From Dichetophora obliterata (taxonomy: Eukaryota > Arthropoda > Insecta > Diptera > Sciomyzidae): 64,000 nt of DNA. Of this stretch, positions 32,905-43,455 are shown piece by piece. The notes under the pieces were generated by a model. That model saw only the letters and a list, made by a program, of their open reading frames with translations, ran no database searches and was not told where the DNA came from. The stretch spans positions 34,983,563 to 35,047,562 of the forward strand of contig OY986437.1 of the NCBI GenBank assembly GCA_963920525.1, written 5' to 3'. The first letter of the stretch is position 1. Each line of letters opens with the position of its first letter. Made by a program: the position numbers and the translations under genes.

Positions 32905-33205
32905 TTTAGAAAAAATTATGTTGACTTTTATATGATTTAAATACAAATTCTAAATGTTTGATAGTTTAAAATCGCTTATTGAGCTTAAAGGTCAAAGTTA
33001 GAACAATTAATTGTTCTAACGAATCTTTCCAAAGAAACAACAACAACAACAACAGCAACAACAACAAAGTTTTTGTTTTTTTTCAATATGAAAAGGAAAA
33101 AATCACTAGATGATTTTATTGCAATTTCGGCCTGGCTAAAGGCTTCATCAGAAATCTTTGTGATACCCGTGCAAGCGCGCACTACATAAAAGTCAACATA
33201 ATAAA
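32905..33205. mobile_element. tRNA-unit TIR element, copy C (deleted)
   Basis: It starts ATTATGTTGACTTTTATATG and ends with the inverse of ATTATGTTGACTTTTAT near 33205. It contains the perfect 24-bp palindrome (32997-33020, GTTAGAACAATT and its mirror), a CAA run (33037-33067) and the body of the SINE-like unit (GAAAAGGAAAAAATCACTAG, GGCTTCATCAGAAATC). The tRNA head is missing: an internal deletion joins GTGATACC to the right end. Confidence 0.7.
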
Positions 33206-33224
33206 TAAAGAGGTCATTTAGGAA

Positions 33225-33490
33225 AAAACTTTAATCAAATGGTAGAGCTCGACCAAACGGAAACAGCTGAACACAAAATCAGCAAAAATTTAAAAACAAC
33301 TTCAGTAAACATGCTTTGTTAGTGGACTTCCAGCAGGCTGTTGGACTCCATATAATAACATAAGCATAGAGACTAAAGTAAAGCAAAAATACAACAACAA
33401 ATGTGAAATTATGAAATTGAGAAAAACTGAGAAATTGACACTTCAAATCTCATCGCCCCTGTGGTGCAGTGCGTTAGTGCGCGCTTATGA
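33225..33490 (+). mobile_element. Fragment of the tRNA-unit element, inverted
   Basis: This plus-strand segment is the reverse complement of about 16485-16725: ATCAAATGGTAGAGC, TTGGACTCCAT, ATAACATAAGCATA, GAGAAAAACTGAGAAATTGA and the start of the tRNA head (CTGTGGTGCAGTGCGTTAGT). It is cut off inside the head. Confidence 0.65.
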
Positions 33491-33796
33491 CAAAATTCAG
33501 ATAATATTGGTCGGTTGTTTCTTTTTAGAGCGCCCTAAAGAGCAATAAATGTAAAAAAAACACTACTAAAAATTCACATGTCCGCCATTTTTGTAATTTT
33601 GAACTATTTATTGATATTATAGGTTTAAGCTCCAGTAAATATAATATAATTTATAAAATCTTTTTATTTTCTTACTATATATCAGATGACATGAACGTGC
33701 TGTGCGATAAAGTCCGCTTGGGTACATTTTTTCCAACGTGCACTTTTATGCACTATTTATATATAATATTTATTAGGGCGGGTCGATATAAAAATC

Positions 33797-34315
33797 GCCC
33801 ATTGCTCAGTGAAAATCGTATTCTAGGGATCTAAATAAGAAACTTTGCCCGAGGAACTATACCTCTAAAACGAATTCTAATGCCCCAATTTTTCCGTAGG
33901 GTCAAATTTTGAAAAATCTCTCTTTAACCCATTTAGAGTGCCCCAATCGAGTCCAAATGTATGGCCGAACCCCACTAACTTTGGAAGGCCGATCCACCCA
34001 TGTCAGTCGCACACCCCCTGGAACCCCCTGGGGGTTCCAAGCAAATGTTTGTAAGGGGAATTTTGCTTGTATGAGGAACCCCAGGGGGTTCCAGGGGGTT
34101 TGCCACTGGCATGGGTGGATCGGCCCTCCAAAGTTAGTGGGGGTCGGTCATACATTTGGACTCGATTGGGGCACTCTAAATGGGTCAAAGAGGAATTTTT
34201 CAAAATTTGACCCTACGGAAAAGTTGGGGCATTAGAATGCGTTTATGAGGTATGGTTCCTCGGGCAAAGTTTCTTATTTTAATCAATAGAATACGATTTT
34301 CACTGAGCAATGGGC
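33797..34315. repeat. Near-perfect palindrome with arms of about 250 bp
   Basis: GCCCATTGCTCAGTGAAAAT at 33797 is mirrored at the right end (34315), and the arms pair through CTTTGCCCGAGGAAC, GGTCAAATTTTGAAAAAT, GTGCCCCAATCGAGTCCAAA, TTAGTGGGG and GCCGATCCACCCATG to a centre near 34056. Inner tandem CCCCCTGGAACCCCCTGG blocks flank the loop. Both strands give nearly the same open frame simply because of the symmetry. It is a foldback MITE of a kind common in insects (recollection), and a transcript would be a long hairpin RNA. Confidence 0.9.
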
Positions 34316-34545
34316 TGAACAAAATAAACAACTTCATATATTTGGTCATATTTGGTATAGATTTGGAGTAAACTTAAAACCTATTCGGAAAATTCCTCTA
34401 ATATAATAATTTATATTTTAACTACAACTATCATTACCATTCAATTACCATAACGATTATCATTTTCATAACGACACCATTACCATTTCTAGTTTAGTTT
34501 TAATTTTTGTTTTTATTTCCATTTCAGTTACCGTTACGATTATAA

Positions 34546-35460
34546 TACCCATTCCATTACCATTCCATTACCATTCCATTACCATTCCATTACCATTCCA
34601 TTACCATTCCATTACCATTCCATTACCATTCCATTACCATTCCATTACCATTCCATTACCATTCCATTACCATTCCATTACCATTCCATTACCATTCCAT
34701 TACCATTCCATTACCATTCCATTACCATTCTATTACCATTCCATCACCATTCTATTACCATTCCATTACCATTCCATTACAATTCCATTACCATTCCATT
34801 ACAATTCCATTACCATTTCATTACCATTCCATTACCTTTCCATTACCATTCTATTACCATTCCATTACCATTCCATTACCAATCTACTGCCATTCCATTA
34901 CCATTACATTACCATTCCAATACCATTCCAATACCATTCCATTAAAGTTCCATTACCATTCCATTACCTTTCCATTACCATTCTATTACCATTCCATTAC
35001 CATTCCATTACCATTCCATTACCATTCCATTACCATTCCATTACCATTCCATTACCATTCCATTACCATTCCATTACCATTCCATTACCATTCCATTACC
35101 ATTCCATTACCATTCCATTACCATTCCATTACCATTCCATTACCATTCCATTACCATTCCATTACCATTCCATTACCATTCCATTACCATTCCATTACCA
35201 TTCCATTACCATTCCATTACCAGTCCATTACCATTCCATTACCATTCCATTACCATTCCATTACCATTCCATTACCATTCCATTACCATTCCATTACCAT
35301 TCCATTACCATTCCATTACCATTCCATTACCATTCCATTACCATTCCATTACCATTCCATCACCATTCCATTACCATTCCATTACCATTCCAGTACGATT
35401 CCATTACCATTCCATTGCCATTCCATTACCATTCCATTACCATTCCATTACCATACCATT
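34546..35460. repeat. 11-bp satellite (CCATTACCATT)n
   Basis: About 83 tandem copies over 915 bp. Most are identical; scattered variants (CTATTACC, CCTTTCC, CCATCACC) are denser at 34730-34990. Degenerate copies precede it from about 34430. Confidence 0.97.
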
Positions 35461-37270
35461 TTCCTTTTGTATTTCCATTTTAATTGTAATTTTGTCTTTA
35501 CTTCCATTGTTACGATTATCATAAACATTACCAATATGATTACCATTACCACTACTATACCATTATCTAAAATAGTATCATTAACATTAGTACCTTTCAA
35601 TTGAGCCAGACCCTTTTTTAATTTGAATTTATCTTTCCGAATTCCAATTGCATTTTCTAAATTTTAATCTATCTTTTCTGAGTTAAAAGTGAAATAATTT
35701 CGACTTGATTAAAAGAAAGTATTTAATTTTTATAAACAGAACAATTTCCATTCTCTTTTCTCGTTAACGTTTGCAACTTCGCGATGATGTCGTGACATTG
35801 TTAACGAACGTTAGTAACCCGTAAGTATATAAAAATGACAGAATACAAATGGAACAACGACGCGACATGGTCACGACAACGGGAATCAGAGTGATTAACT
35901 GGCTTGATGCTCTCATTCATGGCAAACATCAGTATTGAGAAAATAGTGATCGGAAATGCAGACAAGTTTTGGGTCTGACAGTCGAAATTGCTTCAAAGAC
36001 GAATGCTTAGACATAAATAACACAAAAAGTGACACGATTTGTGTTGGCTAAACAAAAGATGATTTTATCAAATCATTAAACATTTATCGATAGATTTGTT
36101 TCGATTTATAAGGATTTAATTAATTTATGCTTGGTTTAACTAAAATAGAAAACTAGTTTAACAAAATGTTAAATGTTAATCAGCTATGGCTCCTAATAAA
36201 ACTACACTTTATCAATTGATCGATCTTTTGATTAGGAATTTTTAATTAAAGCGCAGCAAATGAAGACAAAAGCTAACTAAAAGAAATAAAAAATACGCAC
36301 ATAAACAAGCCTGAGATAGAAAAAAAATAATGACAACCAATTCAGCTGATTGTTAAGCTAACAAAAGATAAATTAAATGAACACTCAACACGAAAGCTTA
36401 ATTTACTAAACAATCAGGCTAAAAATAAAAAACATAACAAAACAAAATAAAAAATACAAAATAAAAGAAAACCACACTAAAGTCTGCCTATTCAGATGAA
36501 TAAATAAATACTCAAAATAACGAGAAATATTTATAATTGAATTCCATACAGATTATTCAACATTTTCTGTATTCATAACAAGAACGAGAAATTATAGACG
36601 ATTATGTATGCAGAGTTAATTTATGTGCATAAATTTCATGTCGACAACTCGAATTTGCACAAGAGACAGACGGACGGATGGACGGACGGATGGACGTACG
36701 TACGAGTAACGTGTTGGAGAGCGATAACAAAAAAGAAAAAAAAATACTGCCATAAAATGTTAGAGTGAAAGAGTAAACGAGTGAACGAACGAATTAATTA
36801 GGAGGGGTTGTCTGATAGTAGAAATACAGCAAGTATAATAAATTAAAAAAAAAAAACAAAAAAAAAGCAAATGCTACAAATTATACAAGACGAAGGTAAC
36901 GATTTGAAAAATTAAACACAGTAGCTGCTGCTGCTTCTCATGACTGCTTTTGTTGTTGTTGTTGTCAATAAACTGTTTATTAAACAGCGCCACCTCACTA
37001 ACAGCTTGAGAAAGAAAAAATAATAGCGCTCAAAAAAAAAAAACTAAATCATAAAAAAACAATCCTAACGACCGCAATTTCACGCTTGACGTGAAATCGA
37101 GTTCGGCGGCGGCTCAAATTGTACTCGTAGTAAAATAAATGGCCACGTTATCTTTTAACACAAAGCTAATAACTCGAGAAATGCTTGAATTGAAGATGAA
37201 CAATACGAGAAAGAGAAAAACAAGGTAAACGCAACAAAAAAAGTTTGAAAAATAATAAAAAAAGTGGAAA
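35461..37270. other. Host-like unique DNA, no gene found
   Basis: It contains a GACG/GATG microsatellite (36666-36706), a CTG/GTT cluster (36922-36966) and a short hairpin ATTTCACGcttgaCGTGAAAT (37077-37097). No TIRs, no shared repeats and no credible ORF. Confidence 0.45.
36666..36706. repeat. (GACG/GATG)n microsatellite
   Basis: Imperfect tetranucleotide repeat GACGGACGGATG, ending GTACGTACG. Confidence 0.9.
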
Positions 37271-38300
37271 AATATGACTTTAAAAAGGATTTTCGACGAT
37301 TTAGATCTAAATTATTTTTTTTTTTAACCCAATTGATCCATTCTCTAGTCCGACAACTCCATTTTTATAATGTGGTCATGCAGACTTAAAGAAAAATGTT
37401 TAATTATAAAGAATCCACCCATTAATAGAAAATTTGCGTTCCTTAAAATTTAATTTTTTTATTGGAAAATATTAATCAAAATCATAGGCGGATATAAGCA
37501 AAAAATTGATTTAAATTTTCATGTAACTAGCAGTATATTTGAGTAAACAAAAATTTGTTACTAGCAAATTATAATATTTTTTTATAAAAGTATACCTTAT
37601 TGTCATTATTCTAACGAAGAAATTTTGTAGATTACATGAATATTTTAAAAGTTAAATAATCAAAATAGGTTCATAAAAATTTTTCTATTTTTTATCTAAA
37701 ATATAAATTAAGATCAGTCTTATTCGGTCGTCTCATTATGATATTATGAAATCTGGGAATTTCTTATTTAAATATATGTAAAAAAAGTTGGTAAGTGTTT
37801 GCAGCCGCCAAACAAAGTTTTTAAAAATTCGTACATAGGTCACAAGAATTTCAATACAAATGAGAAATGTTATTTATAGGCAATGTTAAATTTTGGAAAC
37901 TTAAGGTGATAGTGGACGTGGCACTTTTTTAAATGTATACATATATATCAGATTCCTGCTTGAGTTGTTTTAATAAATTTTCAATACGAAAAAAAGTATG
38001 TCGTTTTAAATGTTTGTGCTATATTGGAGGTAGCGTGGTTATAGCTGGATTTGTAAAATTTTTCTTCAGTAATTTTATCGATCATTTGCCCAAATAACGT
38101 CATAACTCAGAAGTTATTTTACATAAAACGCATTTAAAGTTTTTAATTGACTCACTCCTTGTACGAAGAGATTTTTCTCACGCGGAGAAAATTCAAAATA
38201 ATAACATACAATTTTTACACAACATGAAGCATGATATAAAGAACAATTCTGCATCATTAACCCAAAAATCTTGTTTTTTGGAGTTATGACTAGACTGCGG
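37271..38300. other. Gene-free stretch with decayed Helitron-like repeat
   Basis: From about 37900 the sequence carries GGTGATAGTGGACGTGGC, ATATATATCAGATTCCTG and TTGGAGGTAGCGTGG. This parallels 42780-42920 (GGAGGTGGGTGTGGC, ATATTTAAGATTCTTG, GGGAGGTAGGCGTGG). The sequence at 38285-38310 (ACTAGACTGCGGATT) recurs inverted at 42668-42685. Confidence 0.5.
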
Positions 38301-38307
38301 ATTCTTA

Positions 38308-38503
38308 TGCAATTGCATATATGTTGCATATTCTGCATACATTCTGCATATGGTATATATCTTGAATACGCTGCATATATCTTGCATGTGTTGCAATTGA
38401 CTTGCATATGTGGCATATATCTTGCATACATTGCATACAACTTGCATACGCTGCATAAAACTTGCATACAATTTGCATGCAACTTGCATATGTTGCATAT
38501 ATC
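38308..38503. repeat. TTGCATA array
   Basis: TTGCATA or CTGCATA recurs every 10-12 bp about 16 times (ACTTGCATACGCTGCATA and the like). A shorter array is at 41780-41845. Open frames across it on both strands are artefacts. Confidence 0.9.
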
Positions 38504-38591
38504 GTGTCGATAAGCAATAAGTGCTTAAGTCGACTTAAGACAGAACTGAGTTGTATATGAAGCTATGCTCCACGTATATAACACTATGAAC

Positions 38592-39218
38592 TAAGGCAGG
38601 CTGTTAATCGCTCACTTTTTGTGAGCGCGCTCACATTTTGAGCGGCTCACTTTTTGAGCGCGCTCACTTTTGAAAGTAAACAGTGTTGTTTATACAAACT
38701 TACTCACTTTTGAAAGTAAACAGTGTTGTTTATAGAAACTTTTATACAAAAATTGAGAGCGCTCACATTTTGAGCGGCTCACTTTTTGAGCGCGCTTACT
38801 TTTGAAAGTAAACAGTGCTGTGAGCATTGACGATTTATCGACATTTTGACTATTTTTGGCACTAATTATGACGTGAAGATTTTTCATTTTCATGCCAAAA
38901 ATTACGATTGTCAGCAAAACTAACGTTGCAGCATGCTCGACAAAAATTTTGAGATGCAGTTATTATGTAAAAATAATAAATAAAAAGGTAAAAGTTTTGA
39001 AAAAAAACTGAGAACTTTTGTTTTGAATACCTCTATTAAAGTTTTATATTTTATTTGACTTAAAAAGAATTTCATCAAAAGTGAGCGCCGCTCAGAAAGT
39101 GAGCGCGCTCAAAAAGTAAGCGCGCTCAAAATGTGAACCGCTCATTTCTTTTGTAAAATTGAGCGAGCTCACATTTTCTCTCTGAAATGAGCTCTGAAAT
39201 GAGAAATTAACAGCCTTG
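38592..39218. mobile_element. hAT-like MITE built from GAGCGCGCTC motifs
   Basis: An exact 8-bp duplication CTATGAAC flanks it (38584-38591 and 39219-39226). The ends are TAAGGCAGGCTGTTAAT and the inverse of CAAGGCTGTTAAT. The ends carry many copies of the palindrome GAGCGCGCTC and of GAGCGGCTCAC or close variants. TTTGAAAGTAAACAGTGTTG is repeated three times at 38668-38820. No coding capacity in 627 bp. The TSD size supports hAT. Confidence 0.85.
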
Positions 39219-39229
39219 CTATGAACACA

Positions 39230-39966
39230 CAAAATCTGAAGCTTCTTGAGTTACCTAAGCAAAAACAATGATACGAAAACTAAAGACCTTTTCGTATAAC
39301 TTACATGGTGATTGAAAACTTTGAAGAAAAATTTCTCGAAACTTTGAAATTAGACTTAACCCATTCAATACGGATTTTTGTTTCAAAAATACAAGCTCCG
39401 TCTATGGCCTTGGGCATGAAATTGCAATAACGTCTGTTTTTTTGTATCAACTACAAATAACGGAATTAAATTATGCGTAAATAATCGCATGGCATGCAGA
39501 AAATTACAAGATGAAAATATATAACAATAGGGGTAATCACTTTATTGCTGAAATTTCAGAAATCGGAAATTGCCAACGTGTTAAAGTGAGCAACCGTTTG
39601 TAATGCTTCGTTTTTTTCACATGCATCTGTCAAGCTTAAAATCGCCATTGCTTCATTCCGTTGGTGGGCTTGTTACCAAAACAAATAATTATGTTAAAAA
39701 CTTGTGCTTTCTGCCTTTTATTAGAAAAATAGTGCCAAAAAAAGTAGCAAAACTAAGTTATATGATCGGCTTCAATAGAATTAATGATAATTTTGTTCTT
39801 GCTCACATACATTGCATCAGCTTTTAGGAGAGATTTGACAGAATGCTCTTCTTCTTATCGAAATTATCATATTCATAACGACTCGCACTCATTAAACAGA
39901 TTTGCTTATGGTTACTGAACACATCTTTTCTTCACAAATTTCCGACGATTATTTTTCATCAACTCC
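39230..39966. other. Gene-free stretch
   Basis: One 74-codon frame at 39603-39827 without a recognised domain; no repeats seen. Confidence 0.4.
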
Positions 39967-39967
39967 A

Positions 39968-40234
39968 GTGCTGCCAGGTTAGGGGATTTCTCCCTAGATT
40001 TAGAGATTTTTTAACTGTGTTGAGGGATTTTAGGGGCAATGAATCGTTACGGGTTTTTTTAGGTAGATTAAATATTTCTTAGGGGTTTTTTTAGGGGCAT
40101 TTGAAAAATTGACCTTTCGAAACAAAGTTTTCTTACTTTTCCTTAAAATAATGTAAAAATGTAGGAGGAGAAGATATTTGACTTCTTGGGTATTTCAGCA
40201 ACAATTTATAAAAACAGCTGAATTGGCAGCACTT
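39968..40234. mobile_element. MITE with AGTGCTGCCA ends
   Basis: AGTGCTGCCA at 39968 is mirrored by TGGCAGCACT ending near 40234. The left half repeats TTAGGGGATTT/TTTTTAGG segments. The CAGTGCTGCCA-type end suggests a hAT MITE, but no duplication was found. Confidence 0.5.
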
Positions 40235-40344
40235 AAAATTAATTACCAATCATTTCCCACTTCACTTCAAACTTGCTTCGCGCTTTACTTGCAATTGATG
40301 GATTCCGTGTAATAACGAAAAACAAAGCAAGTCGGCTTTTGTAG

Positions 40345-40410
40345 TCTAGTGAAGAGTGCAACTCAGATGTCCCCGGTTCGAATCCGTGTTCAGGCATGGT
40401 TCTTTTCGCT
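40345..40410 (+). other. tRNA-like sequence with a perfect B box
   Basis: TTTGTAGTCTAGTGAAGAGT (A-box-like) is followed 27 bases later by GGTTCGAATCC, a consensus B box. The acceptor and T stems do not pair, so this is a SINE head or tRNA relic rather than a tRNA gene. Downstream sequence (GGTTCTTTTCGCTTTCTTTG) matches nothing else here. Confidence 0.5.
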
Positions 40411-41779
40411 TTCTTTGTTCTTTACTACATTTAAAAATTATTGAAACAAAAATCCACAGCTGAATTGTGGAAAATGTTGAATTTAAGGACAGGAGCAACT
40501 GTGGGCTGGAAATACTTGCCGAGGTTAAGCTATAACATTAACCTTTGTTGTAAGCAATTCAAATTGTCTTTCAAGTTTGTTCCGCCTAATCGATAATTCA
40601 CGTATGGTTCCAATCAATTATTCCTCTAATAATGTATCTCTTTCCTTTCCGGTCAAAGACCAAACGTTGTTTGTAAAAGGCGCATGCCTTCGTTCCTTGA
40701 TCTTTTAGAAAAAAAAGTATGGGAAAAAAAGATATGCCCAAAAATATATGAAAAAGTTAGAGACGGAGCCTTCTATCAAAAGTAAGACTAAATTTTAATG
40801 TCAATTTCACATTGGATAATTGAGAACTATGAAGCAACTTTCTGCCTTTGTTTAAGACGTCCAACAGCTCAGTCCTTTAAATACATAGGCTTGCATTGCA
40901 ATTGCACTACTTTTCAGTTGCCCCGTATGAAATTTTTGTATGTTTTTCGAGAAACAATTTTAGGGCAATTGTAAATGGTGAAGGGTACCTGGCAACATTG
41001 ATCAACTCAATAGGTGATTAAATTTAAGCAAGCTTCGGAAAACCAAAACAACAGCAATTGCACTGAAGTTTGCGTAAATTTTAGTATTTCGGAAATTTCA
41101 GCAGTGAAGTGAATACCCTTAATATATGAGAATGATATCGTTCTAAATAAATAAGAACACTTAATGGGACACATGTGTCCTGTTAGTATTGAAAGGGTTA
41201 AGCTGTTATTGCTTATCGGCACAGATATATTGCATACAACTTTTGCTACAGTTTATCCACCTGTTCACAAAGATGCCATTTTTAATTTCATGCAAACTAA
41301 GATTTTATAAGTTATATTTGATAATTTTGTTTTGTAATACAGTTGGAATTCTCTTTTGTAATATTTTTTCTTTACAATGAGAATTAAAAAAAATGGAATT
41401 ATTATATGAAAACAAACGGATTAAACTGTAAAAAATTTGATAATATACAACATAATTTTTTAATTTTGTCACCAAAGATCAGCCACTGATTATTATCACA
41501 ATTTAGCAAAGAACCTTTTTTACATAATATTTGTTATTGTTTTTGCTATGATTTGTTAATGTGTATCATTAAAATAATTAACTCTCTTGTTGTCTATCTG
41601 TGGCCTGCTAGTTCAGTCTATTTTTCTAAAAAGTTAATTGAAATTATTGCACACACTCTTTAAAAACACACGAATAAAGGAAAAAATAATGGAACTGTTG
41701 TTAAATATTAAAAAAGTACCTTAAAATTGTTTTGATTACAATAAAAACTGAAATTTTAGACTTTTTCAAGTTGAAAGTT
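40411..41779. other. Gene-free stretch
   Basis: A+T-rich sequence; no repeats shared with other parts of the window and no credible ORF. Confidence 0.4.
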
Positions 41780-41845
41780 TTTTGCATATACTTTGCATAT
41801 TGTTTGCATATTACTTGCATATAACTTGCATATAATTTGAATATA
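41780..41845. repeat. Short TTGCATA array
   Basis: Five to six copies of TTGCATAT at about 11-bp spacing, like the array at 38308-38503. Confidence 0.85.
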
Positions 41846-41881
41846 AAAAAACTTAAGTAAACCCTACTCCATATAGAAATA

Positions 41882-42609
41882 CTACCCAACACTCAGCTCG
41901 TACGCCTGAATATATTTTAATATAAACACTTTCAACTTTTGTTTACATTGCCTGCATTCAGCGGAAAGAACTGTTCCACAACTTTCGGGCTGAATGGTAT
42001 GCTCTCACAGAACATGTTCCTTGAGATGTCACAATTTATATAGCGAAAATATTTTATGCTACTTCGCTACTTGAGCACTTTTTCGGCTAGAATGCGGCCA
42101 TTAACAAATCAATGTTTTTGATACAATAAAGTTTGTTGTATTCTTAAAGCTTGAAATTTCATTTCTAAGACCGCGTTCATAGTTTTTTTGCAGAGCTGAA
42201 AGGTTTTGCTGAAAAATGCTTTGTGTATAAACATATAGAAAAAGCTCAGTGCAATCTGACTCTGAGCATAAAGCTACTTTTTAAATGGTTTTTAGCGCTT
42301 ATGTTTAAATCTCGCTTGCTCACACAAGCAGAAGGCGGGCACTATAAACACTAATAAGCTCAAGAAGCTACTTTGTGAAGCGCTGAATAAGTGTTCGCTA
42401 TGATATAAATAAACTCGGCAAAGCTGCTTTATGAACCAGCTTAAGCCAAAGAGGCCACTGTGAATGCGGCCTTAGAAATGATATTTCAAGTTTTAAGAAT
42501 ACAAAAAACTTTGTTGTATCAAAAACATTGGTTTCTTAATGCAAATAAAAGTTAAAAGTGTTTATATTAAAAAATATCCAGGCGTACGAACTAAGTGTTA
42601 TTGGGGTAG
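41882..42609. mobile_element. TIR element, family CTACCC(C)AA..ACGCCTG, copy 1
   Basis: The left end CTACCCAACACTCAGCTCGT continues to ACGCCTG and AATATAAACACTTTCAACTT; the right end is its inverse. TA flanks both sides (41880-41881 and 42610-42611), as in Tc1/mariner-class MITEs. A second inverted pair lies inside (AATGTTTTTGATACAA, TTTGTTGTATTC, AAATTTCATTTCTAAG at 42110-42180 against 42465-42545). Copy 2 is at 52024-53457. Confidence 0.8.
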
Positions 42610-42689
42610 TATATAGGTAAGGGCCGTTAAAACACTTATTTTGAGAAAAAACAATTTCTGCATAAAAATCCGCAGTCTAGTTATGACGT

Positions 42690-43040
42690 TATTCAAGCAA
42701 ATGAGCGTTATATAGTCCATTTCAACTTATTTACCAAATGTTATTGGTATCCGACTACTCCTTCTTAATGCCATACAAATATTGTATAAAGCGTATGGGA
42801 GGTGGGTGTGGCAAACATGTTTTTAAATCTACATATATATTTAAGATTCTTGAGAGAGCTGTTTTGATATAACTTCAAATTTTGTGTTATATGGGAGGTA
42901 GGCGTGGTTGTGGACAGATTTCAAAATTTTTTATTGTCTTCTAATAGAGATAATTTCAACTTATATACCAAATTCCATCGATCTCAGACAACTCCTTGTA
43001 TTTTTTTCCAAACTTTGTATGGGATTAAACCACTGTGCGA
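42690..43040. mobile_element. Helitron-like repeat fragment
   Basis: GTATGGGAGGTGGGTGTGGC, TTATATGGGAGGTAGGCGTG and ACTCCTTGTATTTTTTTCC repeat in a pattern like the Helitron interior at 31230-31700 and the segment at 37900-38110. No termini seen. Confidence 0.45.
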
Positions 43041-43279
43041 CGTAGCGCCAGCTAATTCTTTTCAGCTTAATTAAACAAAAAAATTAAAATCATAGTAGAA
43101 TAATACAGGTAGTCTCGTGGCTAATCGTGATCTCTTTGACAAAACTACCAGAATTGTCAAAATCAGTTTTTTTTAAAGAAAACAAAGATAACAGAGAAAA
43201 TAAAACTTCTCCAATTGGATATTTTTGTGTTGAGTTTAAAAACTTGAATAAAAGTCAATTACTTCTTTTTTTAATTAAA

Positions 43280-43455
43280 ATGAAGTGCGTGTTGTGCCAA
43301 AAACATTTGGGCAGGGAAAATGGGTCGAGTTTTCGTGTTCCAGCTGACGAGCCTAGAAGATAACGAAGGAACATTGGAACATTGGAACAAAAATTTCTAA
43401 AAAGATGGTCGTGTTAGCTACAGACACGTCCACGAAAATGATTTTTTGGAACCTC
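43280..43455 (+). pseudogene. THAP-domain fragment (P-element-like?)
   Basis: From ATG 43280: MKCVLCQKHLGRENGSSFRV then PADEPRR and a stop. After a shift, LEHWNKNF and RVSYRHVHENDF follow. This fits the C-x2-C ... W ... C-x2-H-F layout of a THAP zinc finger, with the third cysteine changed to serine (TGC to AGC). THAP domains bind the ends of P-type transposons but also occur in host proteins. Nothing further of a transposase is recognisable. Tentative. Confidence 0.45.

Noticed and set aside
33909..34235. 108-codon frame, with a near-identical frame on the other strand
   Set aside because: Both come from the two arms of one palindrome; the mirror coding is a consequence of the hairpin and has no domain.
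34546..35460. CRISPR array
   Set aside because: The 11-bp units are contiguous, without spacers, in a eukaryotic context.
38114..38517. Overlapping frames on both strands rich in C, M, Q and Y
   Set aside because: Generated by the TTGCATA array; no protein support.
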